From: Maricurvus nonylphenolicus
GTDB lineage: Bacteria > Pseudomonadota > Gammaproteobacteria > Pseudomonadales > Cellvibrionaceae
DNA: 64,000 nt
Direction: 5' to 3'
Assembly: GCF_042854845.1 (NCBI RefSeq)
Contig: NZ_AP031498.1
Coordinates: forward strand, 1,674,001-1,738,000
The position numbers and the translations under genes are program-made. The notes beneath the pieces were generated by a model that was not told where the DNA came from, searched no databases, and saw only the letters and a program-made list of their open reading frames with translations. Positions 49,491 through 58,555 of this stretch are shown here, one piece after another (within the stretch, counting starts at the first letter, position 1; every line of letters begins with the position of its first letter).

Positions 49491-52049
49491 ATGAAGCGAT
49501 TGCGCCTCCTGGTTATCAGTTTAGTTCTCTTCCCCCTGGCTGTTGCAGCCCAGGACTTCCGCGTTACCGATATTCGCGTTGAAGGCTTGCAGCGTGTCTC
49601 AGCGGGTACCGTGTTTGCCGCCTTGCCAGTGCAAATTGGCGACACCATGGATTCCGTAGCTGTACAGAGTGCCACTCGCTCACTGTTCCGTACCGGTTAC
49701 TTTGCCGATATCGAAATCGGCCGTGACGGCAACATTCTGGTGATTACCGTTAAAGAGCGTCCCGCCATTAGCGAAATCGAGATTGAAGGTAACAAGGCCA
49801 TTAAAACCGAAGACCTGCTCAAGGGCATGTCTGAGAACGGTTTGTCAGAAGGCCAAATCTTTAAGCGCGCAACCCTGGAAGGTTTGACCCAGGAGCTGCA
49901 ACGCCAGTATGTGGCGCAGGGCCGCTACAGCGCCAAAGTTGAAACCGAAGTGGTTGACCTGCCACGCAACCAGGTAAAACTGGATATCACCGTTGACGAA
50001 GGCTCGGTGGCAGCGATTAAGCATATCAACGTCGTAGGCAACACCGTTTTCACCGATCAAGAGTTGGTGGACCTGTTTGAACTGAAAACCACCGGTTGGT
50101 TGTCCTGGTTAAACAGCAACGACAAATACTCAAAAGAAAAGCTGTCTGGCGATATCGAGCGCCTGGAGAGCTACTACCGCGACCGCGGTTACCTGCAATT
50201 CAATATTGATTCTACCCAGGTTTCCCTGACGCCAGATAAAGAAGGCGTCTATATCACCGTTAATATCACCGAAGGTGGTATTTACACTGTAAGCGGTGTG
50301 GATCTGGCCGGTGAGCCGGTAGTACCGGAAGAGCAGATTCGTCAGCTGATCTTGCTGCGTGAAGGCCAGACCTTCTCTCAGGTACTGATGACCACCACTT
50401 CCGACTATATTACCCGCCGTCTGGGTAACGAAGGCTATACCTTTGCCGAGGTTCGCGGCATCCCTGAGCGTGATGACGAAAACAACACGGTAAAAGTGAC
50501 CTTCTTTATGGATCCAGGCAAGCGAGCCTATGTCCGTCGCATCGATTTCCGCGGTAACACCAAGACGTCTGATGATGTACTGCGTCGTGAAATGCGCCAG
50601 ATGGAAGGTGGTTCAGCCTCTACTGCGCGAATCGAGCAATCCAAAGTACGTTTGGAGCGTCTGGGCTTCTTTAAAGAAGTCACGGTTGAGAATCTGGAAG
50701 TACCGGGTACCTCTGACCAGATCGATGTGGAATACACCGTAGAAGAACAACCTTCCGGTAGTATCGGCGCCAGCCTTGGTTTTGCCCAGGACTCCGGTAT
50801 TGTGCTGGGTGCCAACATTCAGCAGAACAACTGGTTTGGTACCGGTAAGCGTGTAGGCTTTAACGTATCGACCTCGTCCTATCAGACTGTGTATAGCTTT
50901 AACTACACCGACCCGTACTTTACCCCGGATGGTGTAAGCCGTGGTTTTAACCTGTTCTACCGCGAGCGTGACTTTGAAGAGGTTAACGTATCGAGCTATA
51001 CCACGGACTCCTTTGGTGGTTCGGTGAACTTTGGTTATCCGATTTCTGAGATTTCCCGTTTGGGCTTTGGGGTTGGGTTAACTAATATATCGATTGAGAC
51101 TGGTGATCAGGCAGTTCAAGAGATTATTTCATCGCCGCGTTTACGGAACAATATCGATAATGAGTTTATCTTAGACAGTAATGTGGATGAGTGTACTGAT
51201 ACTGATGCAGGCACAATTTGTAATCCTACCCAGTCAATCACAGATAGTATGCTCACGACCAATCCATCAGGTTGGGTAGATGATAACGGAGATGATTTCA
51301 ATATCTTAACCCTGAACTTTAACTGGCGTGAATCTACTTTGAACCGCGGTCGTCTGGCGACCCGTGGTGCATCCCAGTCCGTTTCTCTGGAACTGAGTCT
51401 GCCTGGTGGTGATTTGGAATACTATAAACTGACTTACCAAGGCCAGTACTTCCGTCCATTAACCAAGAACCTTACGCTGCGTTTGCGTACCGAGCTGGGT
51501 TACGCGGATGCCTATGGTGATACGACTGAGTTGCCGTTCTTTGAAAACTTCTACGCGGGTGGTTTTGGTTCTGTCCGTGGCTTTAAACGAAATACGCTTG
51601 GTCCACGTGCTACTCCTGCTGAAATTTACCGCGCTGTAAGTATCGACAGCAATAATGATGGCACTCGTGATCAAAACGTTTATGTTTCTGATGATGCCGC
51701 AAATGAGCTTTTAACTACTATTTCAGGTGATGACGACGATCCGTTCGGCGGCAATATTTTGATCGAAGGTAGTGCCGAAATCCTGTTCCCACTGCCATTT
51801 ATCAAAGATCAGCGTTCTATCCAGTCCAGCTTCTTTATCGATGCCGGTAACGTATTCGATACCGACTGTGGTGATGGTCAGCTGAACTGTTATGACGTCG
51901 ACTTTGGCAAGATCAGTGCTTCAATGGGTATCGGTGTAACCTGGATTACCGGCTTTGGCCCGCTGACTTTCAGTTTAGCAAAAGCCCTGAAAGAGCAGGA
52001 AGAAGACGAAACCGAAGTGTTCCAGTTCTCTCTGGGTACTGCGTTCTAA
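49491..52049 (+). CDS. bamA: Outer-membrane protein assembly factor BamA
   Basis: 852 residues (about 40 longer than E. coli). Signal peptide MKRLRLLVISLVLFPLAVAA; five POTRA domains (about 22-425: FRVTDIRVEGLQRVSAGTVF, PAISEIEIEGNKAIKTEDL, ...), then a 16-strand barrel with SGSIGASLGFAQDSGIVLGA and the essential L6 motif VRGF at residues 695-698 (GGFGSVRGFKRN). Final strand ends FQFSLGTAF. Two loop regions, about 540-603 (with two Cys, DECTDTDAGTICN) and about 702-750, are AT-richer and use different codons from the flanks. Confidence 0.97.
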   Translation: MKRLRLLVISLVLFPLAVAAQDFRVTDIRVEGLQRVSAGTVFAALPVQIGDTMDSVAVQSATRSLFRTGYFADIEIGRDGNILVITVKERPAISEIEIEGNKAIKTEDLLKGMSENGLSEGQIFKRATLEGLTQELQRQYVAQGRYSAKVETEVVDLPRNQVKLDITVDEGSVAAIKHINVVGNTVFTDQELVDLFELKTTGWLSWLNSNDKYSKEKLSGDIERLESYYRDRGYLQFNIDSTQVSLTPDKEGVYITVNITEGGIYTVSGVDLAGEPVVPEEQIRQLILLREGQTFSQVLMTTTSDYITRRLGNEGYTFAEVRGIPERDDENNTVKVTFFMDPGKRAYVRRIDFRGNTKTSDDVLRREMRQMEGGSASTARIEQSKVRLERLGFFKEVTVENLEVPGTSDQIDVEYTVEEQPSGSIGASLGFAQDSGIVLGANIQQNNWFGTGKRVGFNVSTSSYQTVYSFNYTDPYFTPDGVSRGFNLFYRERDFEEVNVSSYTTDSFGGSVNFGYPISEISRLGFGVGLTNISIETGDQAVQEIISSPRLRNNIDNEFILDSNVDECTDTDAGTICNPTQSITDSMLTTNPSGWVDDNGDDFNILTLNFNWRESTLNRGRLATRGASQSVSLELSLPGGDLEYYKLTYQGQYFRPLTKNLTLRLRTELGYADAYGDTTELPFFENFYAGGFGSVRGFKRNTLGPRATPAEIYRAVSIDSNNDGTRDQNVYVSDDAANELLTTISGDDDDPFGGNILIEGSAEILFPLPFIKDQRSIQSSFFIDAGNVFDTDCGDGQLNCYDVDFGKISASMGIGVTWITGFGPLTFSLAKALKEQEEDETEVFQFSLGTAF

Positions 52050-52142
52050 TTATCGGGTTTAACCTAAGTAAAGTGTGAATTTACGGTGCTCTAAGCCATT
52101 TCGCCTTAGAGCACTTTCATAATAATAAATGGAGATGTACTT

Positions 52143-52655
52143 GTGCGTATTTTGAAATCTTTTGCAATTGCCCTGGTGGCAATCACTCTGTCTGCTACTG
52201 CAATGGCTGAAGGTAAAATTGCGGTGTTTAATGCCCAGGCGGCGATTATGAATACCCAGGCTGCAAAGAAAGCTCTGGAATCTTTAAAAGCTAATCCAGA
52301 ATTCGCTGCAATGACTGCAAAGTTCGAAGCCCTGCGTGCTGATATGGCTGCTCTGGAAAAAGAAGCCAACACCAAAGGCATGACCTGGAATGCGGAAGAG
52401 AAAGCTGATTACCGCAAAAAGGTTGAGTTTAAAAACGCCGATATGAAGCTGGTGCTGGAAAAACTGCGTGCCGAAGAGCAGGCTGCTGTTCAGCGTCTGA
52501 TGCAGGATATGATTCCTAAAGCTAAAAGTGCTTTGAACCAAGTGGTTGTTGCTGAAGGTATCAGTGTTGTGATTGACAGCAAGTCTGCACTCTATGCTGA
52601 TCCAGCTCACAACATCACGGCCAAAGTGACCGACAAGCTGAATAAAGCGAAGTAA
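52143..52655 (+). CDS. skp: Periplasmic chaperone Skp/OmpH
   Basis: 170 residues with a GTG start. The signal peptide MRILKSFAIALVAITLSATAMA|EG is followed by the beta strand KIAVFNAQAAIMNTQAAKKAL and long charged helices (about 45-135) that form the tentacles of the trimer, and a C-terminal strand GISVVIDSKSALYADPAHNIT. It holds unfolded outer-membrane proteins for BAM. It lies 93 bp after bamA, 20 bp before lpxD. Confidence 0.95.
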   Translation: MRILKSFAIALVAITLSATAMAEGKIAVFNAQAAIMNTQAAKKALESLKANPEFAAMTAKFEALRADMAALEKEANTKGMTWNAEEKADYRKKVEFKNADMKLVLEKLRAEEQAAVQRLMQDMIPKAKSALNQVVVAEGISVVIDSKSALYADPAHNITAKVTDKLNKAK

Positions 52656-52675
52656 CTTTTGCTGTTGGTAAATCA

Positions 52676-53728
52676 GTGTCCATAGATTCGTCGTCCATGG
52701 CTCCATCGGACAAAAACAGGCATTACCGTCTGCAAGATCTGGCGTCCTTTTTGGACGCCGATTTAGTTGGTGACCCCGAATGTGAGATTTCGGGGCTGAA
52801 TACCCTGCAGGATGCCACTATTGGTCAGTTGGCCTTTCTGGCTAATCCTGTTTATCAGAAATACCTGGCAACCACCAAAGCCAGTGCGGTGATTATTCAC
52901 CCGAAGCAAGCCGACGCCTATTCTGGCAACAAGCTGATTATTGGTAATCCCTACCTGGCTTACGCACGGCTGACAGAAAGATTTGCCCCTCAATTAGCTC
53001 AGGACGCCGGTGTGCATGCAACGGCTTCAGTTGATCCAAGTGCTGAGATTGCTGCCAATGCTGTTATTGGCGCCAATGCGGTGGTTGATGCAGGCGCTCA
53101 CATTGGTGCTGGCGTAGTCGTCGGTGCTGGAAGCTATGTTGGTGCGGATTCAATTATTGGCGAAGGTACAAGGCTTTACGCCAATGTTTCCGTGTACCAT
53201 GGTGTGAGTATTGGTAAAAACGGCATATTCCACAGTGGCAGTGTCATCGGTGCCGATGGTTTTGGTTTTGCACCCAGCGACCAAGGGTGGGTTAAGATTC
53301 ACCAGCTCGGCGGTGTAGTCATTGGCGATAATGTTGAAGTCGGCGCCGGTACGACTATTGATCGCGGCGCGCTGGATGACACCGTGATTGCCGATGGGGT
53401 GATTCTCGATAACCAGGTACAGATTGCCCACAATGTGCGTTTAGGTGAAAACACCGCCATTGCCGGCTGCGTCGCTGTAGCTGGCAGCACTCATATTGGA
53501 AAAAACTGCACCATTGGCGGCAAAGCCGGTATCATTGGCCATCTGCAGATTACCGATAATGTGCATGTGACCGCCATGTCACTGGTGACCAAATCGATTA
53601 CTGAATCCGGTTCCTATTCTTCCGGAACCGGCGTCGATAAAACAGAAAAATGGCGTAAAAACGCCGCCCGTTTTGCCCAGCTGGATAAGCTGGCAAGACG
53701 TTTGGCAAAACTCGAAAAGAATCAATAA
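52676..53728 (+). CDS. lpxD: UDP-3-O-acylglucosamine N-acyltransferase
   Basis: 350 residues from GTG 52676; an ATG at 52697 is an alternative and neither has a clear ribosome site. The N-terminal uridine-binding domain (YRLQDLASFLDADLVGD...NTLQDAT) is followed by a left-handed beta-helix (about 105-320) with the catalytic His region QVQIAHNVRLGENTAIAGCVAVAGS. It adds the second hydroxyacyl chain of lipid A. First of the lpxD-fabZ-lpxA-lpxB run. Confidence 0.96.
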   Translation: MSIDSSSMAPSDKNRHYRLQDLASFLDADLVGDPECEISGLNTLQDATIGQLAFLANPVYQKYLATTKASAVIIHPKQADAYSGNKLIIGNPYLAYARLTERFAPQLAQDAGVHATASVDPSAEIAANAVIGANAVVDAGAHIGAGVVVGAGSYVGADSIIGEGTRLYANVSVYHGVSIGKNGIFHSGSVIGADGFGFAPSDQGWVKIHQLGGVVIGDNVEVGAGTTIDRGALDDTVIADGVILDNQVQIAHNVRLGENTAIAGCVAVAGSTHIGKNCTIGGKAGIIGHLQITDNVHVTAMSLVTKSITESGSYSSGTGVDKTEKWRKNAARFAQLDKLARRLAKLEKNQ

Positions 53729-53769
53729 GGCTCCTTAGAGGGTCAGTTTATGACAGGGCCGCGCTTAAC

Positions 53770-54237
53770 GTGGCTGAGCAGTTGGAAGCAAGACCTATGA
53801 TGGATATCGCAGAAATTCGTAAATACCTCCCGCACCGTTACCCGTTCCTGTTAGTGGATCGTGTGGTAGAGTTGGTTGAAAACGAATCTATTGTTGCTTA
53901 TAAAAATGTCTCTATTAACGAAGATATTTTTAATGGCCACTTTCCCCAGGCACCTATTTTCCCAGGTGTTATGATTGTTGAAGCCATGGCGCAAGCCTCT
54001 GGTATTCTGGGTTTTAAGTCCCAGGGTAAAACGCCAGAAGATGGTTCTCTGTATTTGTTTGCCGGTGTCGACAATGTGCGCTTTAAGCGTCAAGTGGTAC
54101 CGGGTGATCAGTTAATGCTGGAATCCAAAGTGGTTTCCGTAAAGCGTGGTATCTGGAAGTTTGAATGTCGTGCCACTGTAGAAGGCGAGCTCGCCGCTTC
54201 TGCCACTATTATGTGTGCTGACCGTAAGGTCGTGTGA
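53770..54237 (+). CDS. fabZ: 3-hydroxyacyl-[ACP] dehydratase FabZ
   Basis: 155 residues from GTG 53770; the ATGs at 53797/53800 (MMDIAEIRKYLPHRYPF) are also plausible with GGAAG upstream. Hot-dog fold with LPHRYPFLLVDRV and the active-site His/Glu pair in FNGHFPQAPIFPGVMIVEAMAQASG. It dehydrates 3-hydroxyacyl-ACP, competing with LpxA/LpxD for the same substrate, which explains its place between them. Confidence 0.96.
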   Translation: MAEQLEARPMMDIAEIRKYLPHRYPFLLVDRVVELVENESIVAYKNVSINEDIFNGHFPQAPIFPGVMIVEAMAQASGILGFKSQGKTPEDGSLYLFAGVDNVRFKRQVVPGDQLMLESKVVSVKRGIWKFECRATVEGELAASATIMCADRKVV

Positions 54238-54280
54238 ACAAATCTAGCCAAAGGCATTAATCCGTACAGGATACAAAACA

Positions 54281-55051
54281 TTGATAGACCCTCGCGCAAT
54301 TATTGATCCTTCCGCCAAATTGGGCGCCAACGTTGACGTTGGCCCCTGGTCCATCATTGGTCCCGATGTGGAGATTGGTGATAACACCGTGGTGGAATCC
54401 CACGTGGTGATTAAAGGGCCAACGGTTATCGGTCAAAACAATCGGATTTACCAATTCGCCACCGTAGGTGAGGGAACTCCAGACCTTAAGTATCAAGGTG
54501 AGCCTACTCGTCTAGTTATCGGTGACAACAATGTGATCCGTGAAGGTGTCACTATTCACCGTGGTACTGTTCAAGATCGCAATGAGACCACGATTGGTAA
54601 CGATAATCTGCTAATGGCCTATGTGCATGTGGGGCACGACAGTGTGATTGGCAACCACTGCGTACTGGTAAACAACGCATCACTGGCTGGCCATGTCCAT
54701 GTGGACGACTGGGCTATTCTCGGTGGCTACACCCTGATCCATCAGTTCTGCCGTATTGGTGCCCACTGCTTTACCGGTATGGGCAGTGCCATTGGTAAAG
54801 ATGTACCCGCCTATGTGATGGTAACGGGCAATCCAGCATCTGCTAAAAGTATTAACGCCGAAGGCTTACGTCGACGTGGTTTTAATAAAGACGAAATCGC
54901 AACCATCAATAAAGCTTTTAAACTGGTTTATCGTCGGGGTTTAACCGTTGATGAGGCCCTTGCCGAATTAACTAAACTGGCGGAAAACTGCAGTGCCGTA
55001 TTGCCGATTATCGAGTCTTTAAAGACCTCCAGTCGCGGCATCGTACGCTAA
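54281..55051 (+). CDS. lpxA: UDP-N-acetylglucosamine acyltransferase
   Basis: 256 residues with a rare TTG start (CAGGAT ribosome site eight bases upstream; MIDPRAIIDPSAKLG is the family start). Left-handed beta-helix; catalytic His is H119 in VHVGHDSVIGNHC. The acyl-length position (Gly173 in E. coli) is Met167 in HCFTGMGSAIG, the residue that makes P. aeruginosa LpxA select C10. This predicts 3-hydroxydecanoate on the 3 and 3' positions of lipid A. The stop is two bases before the lpxB ATG. Confidence 0.96.
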   Translation: MIDPRAIIDPSAKLGANVDVGPWSIIGPDVEIGDNTVVESHVVIKGPTVIGQNNRIYQFATVGEGTPDLKYQGEPTRLVIGDNNVIREGVTIHRGTVQDRNETTIGNDNLLMAYVHVGHDSVIGNHCVLVNNASLAGHVHVDDWAILGGYTLIHQFCRIGAHCFTGMGSAIGKDVPAYVMVTGNPASAKSINAEGLRRRGFNKDEIATINKAFKLVYRRGLTVDEALAELTKLAENCSAVLPIIESLKTSSRGIVR

Positions 55052-55053
55052 GT

Positions 55054-56232
55054 ATGAGCGCCGACAGTACCTCAGCAAATCTTCCTGCTACAGAATCTCT
55101 ACGAATTGGTATTGTTGTGGGCGAAGCCTCGGGAGACATTCTCGGGGCCGGTTTAATGCAAGCCATTCAGCGTCGTTACCCTAATGCCCGCTTTGAAGGG
55201 ATCGGTGGCGAGCGCATGCTCAAACTCGGTTTTAAAAGCTTCTTTCCCCAAGAGCGCTTGGCAGTCATGGGCTTGGTTGAACCGCTTAAGCGCCTGCCTG
55301 AGTTGTTACGCATCCGCAAAACCCTGATTAATCACTTTATTGATAATCCGCCCGACGTGTTTATAGGGATTGATTCACCGGATTTTAATCTGACCATTGA
55401 AGGTAAGCTAAAGGCGGCAGGTATTCCTGCGGTTCACTATGTCAGCCCGTCGGTATGGGCCTGGCGCCAGAAGCGTATTGTAAAAATCGCCAACAGCGTT
55501 GATTTGATGCTAACGCTGTTGCCCTTCGAAGCTAAGTTCTATGAAGAGCATCAGGTGCCGGTGACGTTTGTCGGGCACCCTCTGGCCGATGATATTCCTC
55601 TCGATACCGATAAGGCTGAAGCTCGAAAAAGTCTGGGGTTGCCCGAGCAGGGCAAGCTGATTGCATTGATGCCTGGTAGCCGGGGCGGAGAAGTGAAGCT
55701 GTTGGGACCGGTATTTTGGCAGACGGCTCAGTGGCTACAGGCCAAGTATCCAGAGGTTAAGTTTGTGGTTCCCGCGGCAAATGCACAGCGCCGGCAACAA
55801 ATTGAAACGCAATTGGCGGAGCAGGGCGAATTGCCGTTGACGCTGATTGATGGGCAATCTCACGAAGCTATGGCGGCAGCAGATGCGGTGTTGATGGCAT
55901 CGGGTACTACCACACTGGAAGCGATGCTGTTAAAACGTCCAATGGTGGTCGCCTATAAATTGGCGGCTCTATCCTTTGCGATTATTTCTCGCATGGTGAA
56001 ATCGAAATATTTTTCCCTGCCCAACCTGCTTGCTGATAAACCCCTGGTGCCTGAGTTATTGCAAAAACAGGTAACGCCACAAGCGCTGGGAGAAACCTTG
56101 TTGGGTTATCTGCAAAATAATGAACAAACGCAACAGATGACAGATGCGTTTTACGAGCTGCACCAGCAGTTACGCTGTGATGCCAGTGACAAGGCTGCAC
56201 AAGCCGTATTAGCGTTGATCGGAAAAGAGTAA
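55054..56232 (+). CDS. lpxB: Lipid-A-disaccharide synthase
   Basis: 392 residues, GT19 family. N-terminal GIVVGEASGDILGAGLMQAI, the membrane-associating VSPSVWAWRQKRIVKIANSVD, the LMPGSRGGEVKLLGPVF nucleotide loop and SGTTTLEAMLLKRPMVVAYK. It joins UDP-diacylglucosamine and lipid X. It shares one base with the rnhB start (taATGg), so translation is coupled. Confidence 0.97.
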   Translation: MSADSTSANLPATESLRIGIVVGEASGDILGAGLMQAIQRRYPNARFEGIGGERMLKLGFKSFFPQERLAVMGLVEPLKRLPELLRIRKTLINHFIDNPPDVFIGIDSPDFNLTIEGKLKAAGIPAVHYVSPSVWAWRQKRIVKIANSVDLMLTLLPFEAKFYEEHQVPVTFVGHPLADDIPLDTDKAEARKSLGLPEQGKLIALMPGSRGGEVKLLGPVFWQTAQWLQAKYPEVKFVVPAANAQRRQQIETQLAEQGELPLTLIDGQSHEAMAAADAVLMASGTTTLEAMLLKRPMVVAYKLAALSFAIISRMVKSKYFSLPNLLADKPLVPELLQKQVTPQALGETLLGYLQNNEQTQQMTDAFYELHQQLRCDASDKAAQAVLALIGKE

Positions 56233-56837
56233 TGGAACCATTTGTAAGCAGTTACCAAGGTTTATTAGGCGCTGGCGTTGATGAGGTGGGGCGAGGGCCT
56301 CTGGCTGGTGATGTGGTAACGGCTGCGGTTATTCTTGACCCGGATAATCCTATCGAAGGGCTAAACGATTCCAAAAAACTCACCGAAAAGCGTCGCGATA
56401 GTCTGTTTGATGAAATCCAGGAAAAAGCCAAAAGTTTTTGCATTGCCCGCTGTAGTATTGCCGAAATTGATAAGCTCAATATTTTACAAGCCAGTTTGCT
56501 AGCCATGAAACGTGCGGTGGAAGGACTACATATCCAGCCGGAACATGTCTGGGTAGATGGTAATAAAATTCCCCAGTGGGATTATGCTGCGGAAGCCGTG
56601 GTAAAAGGCGATGCTCGCGTTGCCGCCATTGGTGCAGCGTCTATTCTGGCAAAGGTCACCCGTGATCGGGAAATGGTAGAAATGGATAAACTCTATCCCG
56701 GTTATGGTTTTGCAGGTCACAAAGGTTATCCGACCAAGGTGCATATGCAAGCCCTGGATAAGCTGGGGCCGTGCCGGATTCACCGGACTTCTTACGGGCC
56801 CGTTAAAGCCAAACTGGAACAGATGACACTGTTTTAG
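56232..56837 (+). CDS. rnhB: Ribonuclease HII
   Basis: 201 residues. The catalytic motif is GVDEVGRGPLAGDVVTAAVIL (Asp-Glu), with further acids in VWVDGNKIPQ and KVTRDREMVEMD, and the C-terminal GYGFAGHKGYPTKVH and HRTSYGPVK. It cuts RNA, including single ribonucleotides, in DNA hybrids. It is the last gene of the lpx run; dnaE, which usually follows in gammaproteobacteria, is absent. Confidence 0.97.
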   Translation: MEPFVSSYQGLLGAGVDEVGRGPLAGDVVTAAVILDPDNPIEGLNDSKKLTEKRRDSLFDEIQEKAKSFCIARCSIAEIDKLNILQASLLAMKRAVEGLHIQPEHVWVDGNKIPQWDYAAEAVVKGDARVAAIGAASILAKVTRDREMVEMDKLYPGYGFAGHKGYPTKVHMQALDKLGPCRIHRTSYGPVKAKLEQMTLF

Positions 56838-56997
56838 GTTATAAATCCCTCCTAGTAATTTCTTTTCGATCTTAATGGCGTTTTTAATAACGCCTGCCTA
56901 TTACCGCCTGCCAACTAGAGCAAATCCTTCTAGATTGGTGCTTGGCTTTGAGCACTGCTTCAAGGAATATGGATTTCATTACGTCCTGTGAGAGCAC

Positions 56998-58431
56998 ATG
57001 ATGAGTGAACCATCTTCCTCGCCAAAGTTAGAATATTGGCTGCAGCAACTCGGTCATGCCGAGCTGCCGGCCCTGTCGGGAACTGTACGAAAAATGATGC
57101 AGCTGACCGAGAAGCAGCAAAGCTCAGCACAGCAACTCGCACAGGTAATTTTGCCGGATGCCGGCGTGACGGCAAAGTTACTTAAAGTGGCTAACAGTGT
57201 TCACTTTAATCCTACCGCCGTGCCCATTAATACCATCAGTCGCGCTATCGTTATGTTGGGCTTTAATGAGTTGCGACGTATTGGTTTAAGTGTTGTTTTT
57301 ATTGATTCGCTGTTACAAAAAAACGCTAACCATATACTCAAGCAGCGTTTGGCCGAATCCTTACATGCCGCCGTACAAGCGAAAAACCTGGCGTTTGATT
57401 TAGATGATGAAGATCGTGAAGAGGTTTTTATTGCTACGCTATTTCAGCATTTGGGAGAGCTGTCTTTTCTTTCCAGCTCTACCGTTGAATGCAAACGTTA
57501 TCTCGAAAACTTACATGCAAAGCCCCAGGATTCCCGATCATTGGGGCGGGAAGTCTTAGGTATAGGCTTTTCTGAGCTTACCCAGGGTCTGGCCACAGAT
57601 TGGCATCTTCAGCATCTCCTAACGCCGGTCAATCGAGAGGCGGAAGAGGCCGTGCAATTGGGTGACAGGTTGGCGCAAACCTGGGACGAGGGTGTGGATT
57701 CACGTCCTATGCGACAGTTGATTACGTCTGTTGCAGCCTATACCGGTTTAAGTTTACCGCGCAGTAAGGATCTGGTTGAAGCCAGTGCCAGGGAAGCCGC
57801 CAAGCTGGCTCAGCAGTATGAGTTGGAGAGCCTGCATGAGTTTTTGCCAGATGCCAATGCCAATCCTGCCTTGGTAGAAGGTGATCAGGACAGTTTTCAC
57901 CAGATGAACTACCTGCATAAAATTTCCGTATTGGTACGAGAAAATGCGTCGCTACACCGGGTCTTTCAATTGATTACAGACGCGATTCACTATGCGGTGG
58001 GTTTTGGTCGAGTGATTGTCGTAATGCACGATCAGGACAAGCACAACTTTGAAGTTCGCTATTGCTTGGGGGATAGTCTTGAACGCTTAAGGGTCAAGGG
58101 AAAGATTCCTATCAAGACGCAGCAGGACGATATCTTATCCAGAGTTATCAAAGAGCGTAGTTGTGAGTTAATTAAGCGGCAAAGCAGCTCGGAAGATCGA
58201 GGTCGACTGCGGGTATTTTCTCCAGAAGATGATTGCTGCTGTGGGCCGATTGAAATTGAGGATGAATTGGTTGGTGTTATTTATGCTGACAACCGTGATC
58301 AGCCGATCAGTGATGAAAATTATCAGGCCTTCCAATTATTTGTTGAACAGTTGAACATGATCTGTGCTTGCCTGGTGTATCGCCGCCTTCAGGGCAGTTT
58401 GCCCAAATTACAGCGTGGACAGCACAACTGA
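56998..58431 (+). CDS. HDOD-domain signalling protein with C-terminal GAF-like domain
   Basis: 477 residues. HDOD domain about 16-215 (LPALSGTVRKMMQLTEKQQ, VTAKLLKVANSVHFNP, TISRAIVMLGFNELRRIGL, ATLFQHLGELSF); metal-binding HD residues are degenerate, as usual for HDOD. A helical linker leads to a GAF-like domain about 312-465 (LHRVFQLITDAIHYAVGFGRVIVVMH ... LVGVIYADNRDQPISDENYQAF). A cluster DDCCCGP near 417 is unusual. Such proteins act in cell-cycle or c-di-GMP-linked signalling; target unknown. ATG at 56998 or 57001. Confidence 0.85.
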   Translation: MMSEPSSSPKLEYWLQQLGHAELPALSGTVRKMMQLTEKQQSSAQQLAQVILPDAGVTAKLLKVANSVHFNPTAVPINTISRAIVMLGFNELRRIGLSVVFIDSLLQKNANHILKQRLAESLHAAVQAKNLAFDLDDEDREEVFIATLFQHLGELSFLSSSTVECKRYLENLHAKPQDSRSLGREVLGIGFSELTQGLATDWHLQHLLTPVNREAEEAVQLGDRLAQTWDEGVDSRPMRQLITSVAAYTGLSLPRSKDLVEASAREAAKLAQQYELESLHEFLPDANANPALVEGDQDSFHQMNYLHKISVLVRENASLHRVFQLITDAIHYAVGFGRVIVVMHDQDKHNFEVRYCLGDSLERLRVKGKIPIKTQQDDILSRVIKERSCELIKRQSSSEDRGRLRVFSPEDDCCCGPIEIEDELVGVIYADNRDQPISDENYQAFQLFVEQLNMICACLVYRRLQGSLPKLQRGQHN

Positions 58432-58450
58432 CAGTTTGGCAAACCTGCGA

Positions 58451-58498
58451 TTCTAGGCAATGGTTTCTAAGTAATGGTTTCTAGGTAATGGTTTTTTG
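58451..58498. repeat. Three and a half 14-bp tandem repeats
   Basis: TTCTAGGCAATGG, TTTCTAAGTAATGG, TTTCTAGGTAATGG and a partial TTTTTTGG in the gap between the HDOD gene and the AbgT transporter gene. No coding or hairpin role is evident. Confidence 0.65.
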
Positions 58499-58555
58499 GC
58501 GCTGATTTCTTGGTAAACTGCGGCGTAAAACGCTAATAGTGCCAGGGAATGACTC

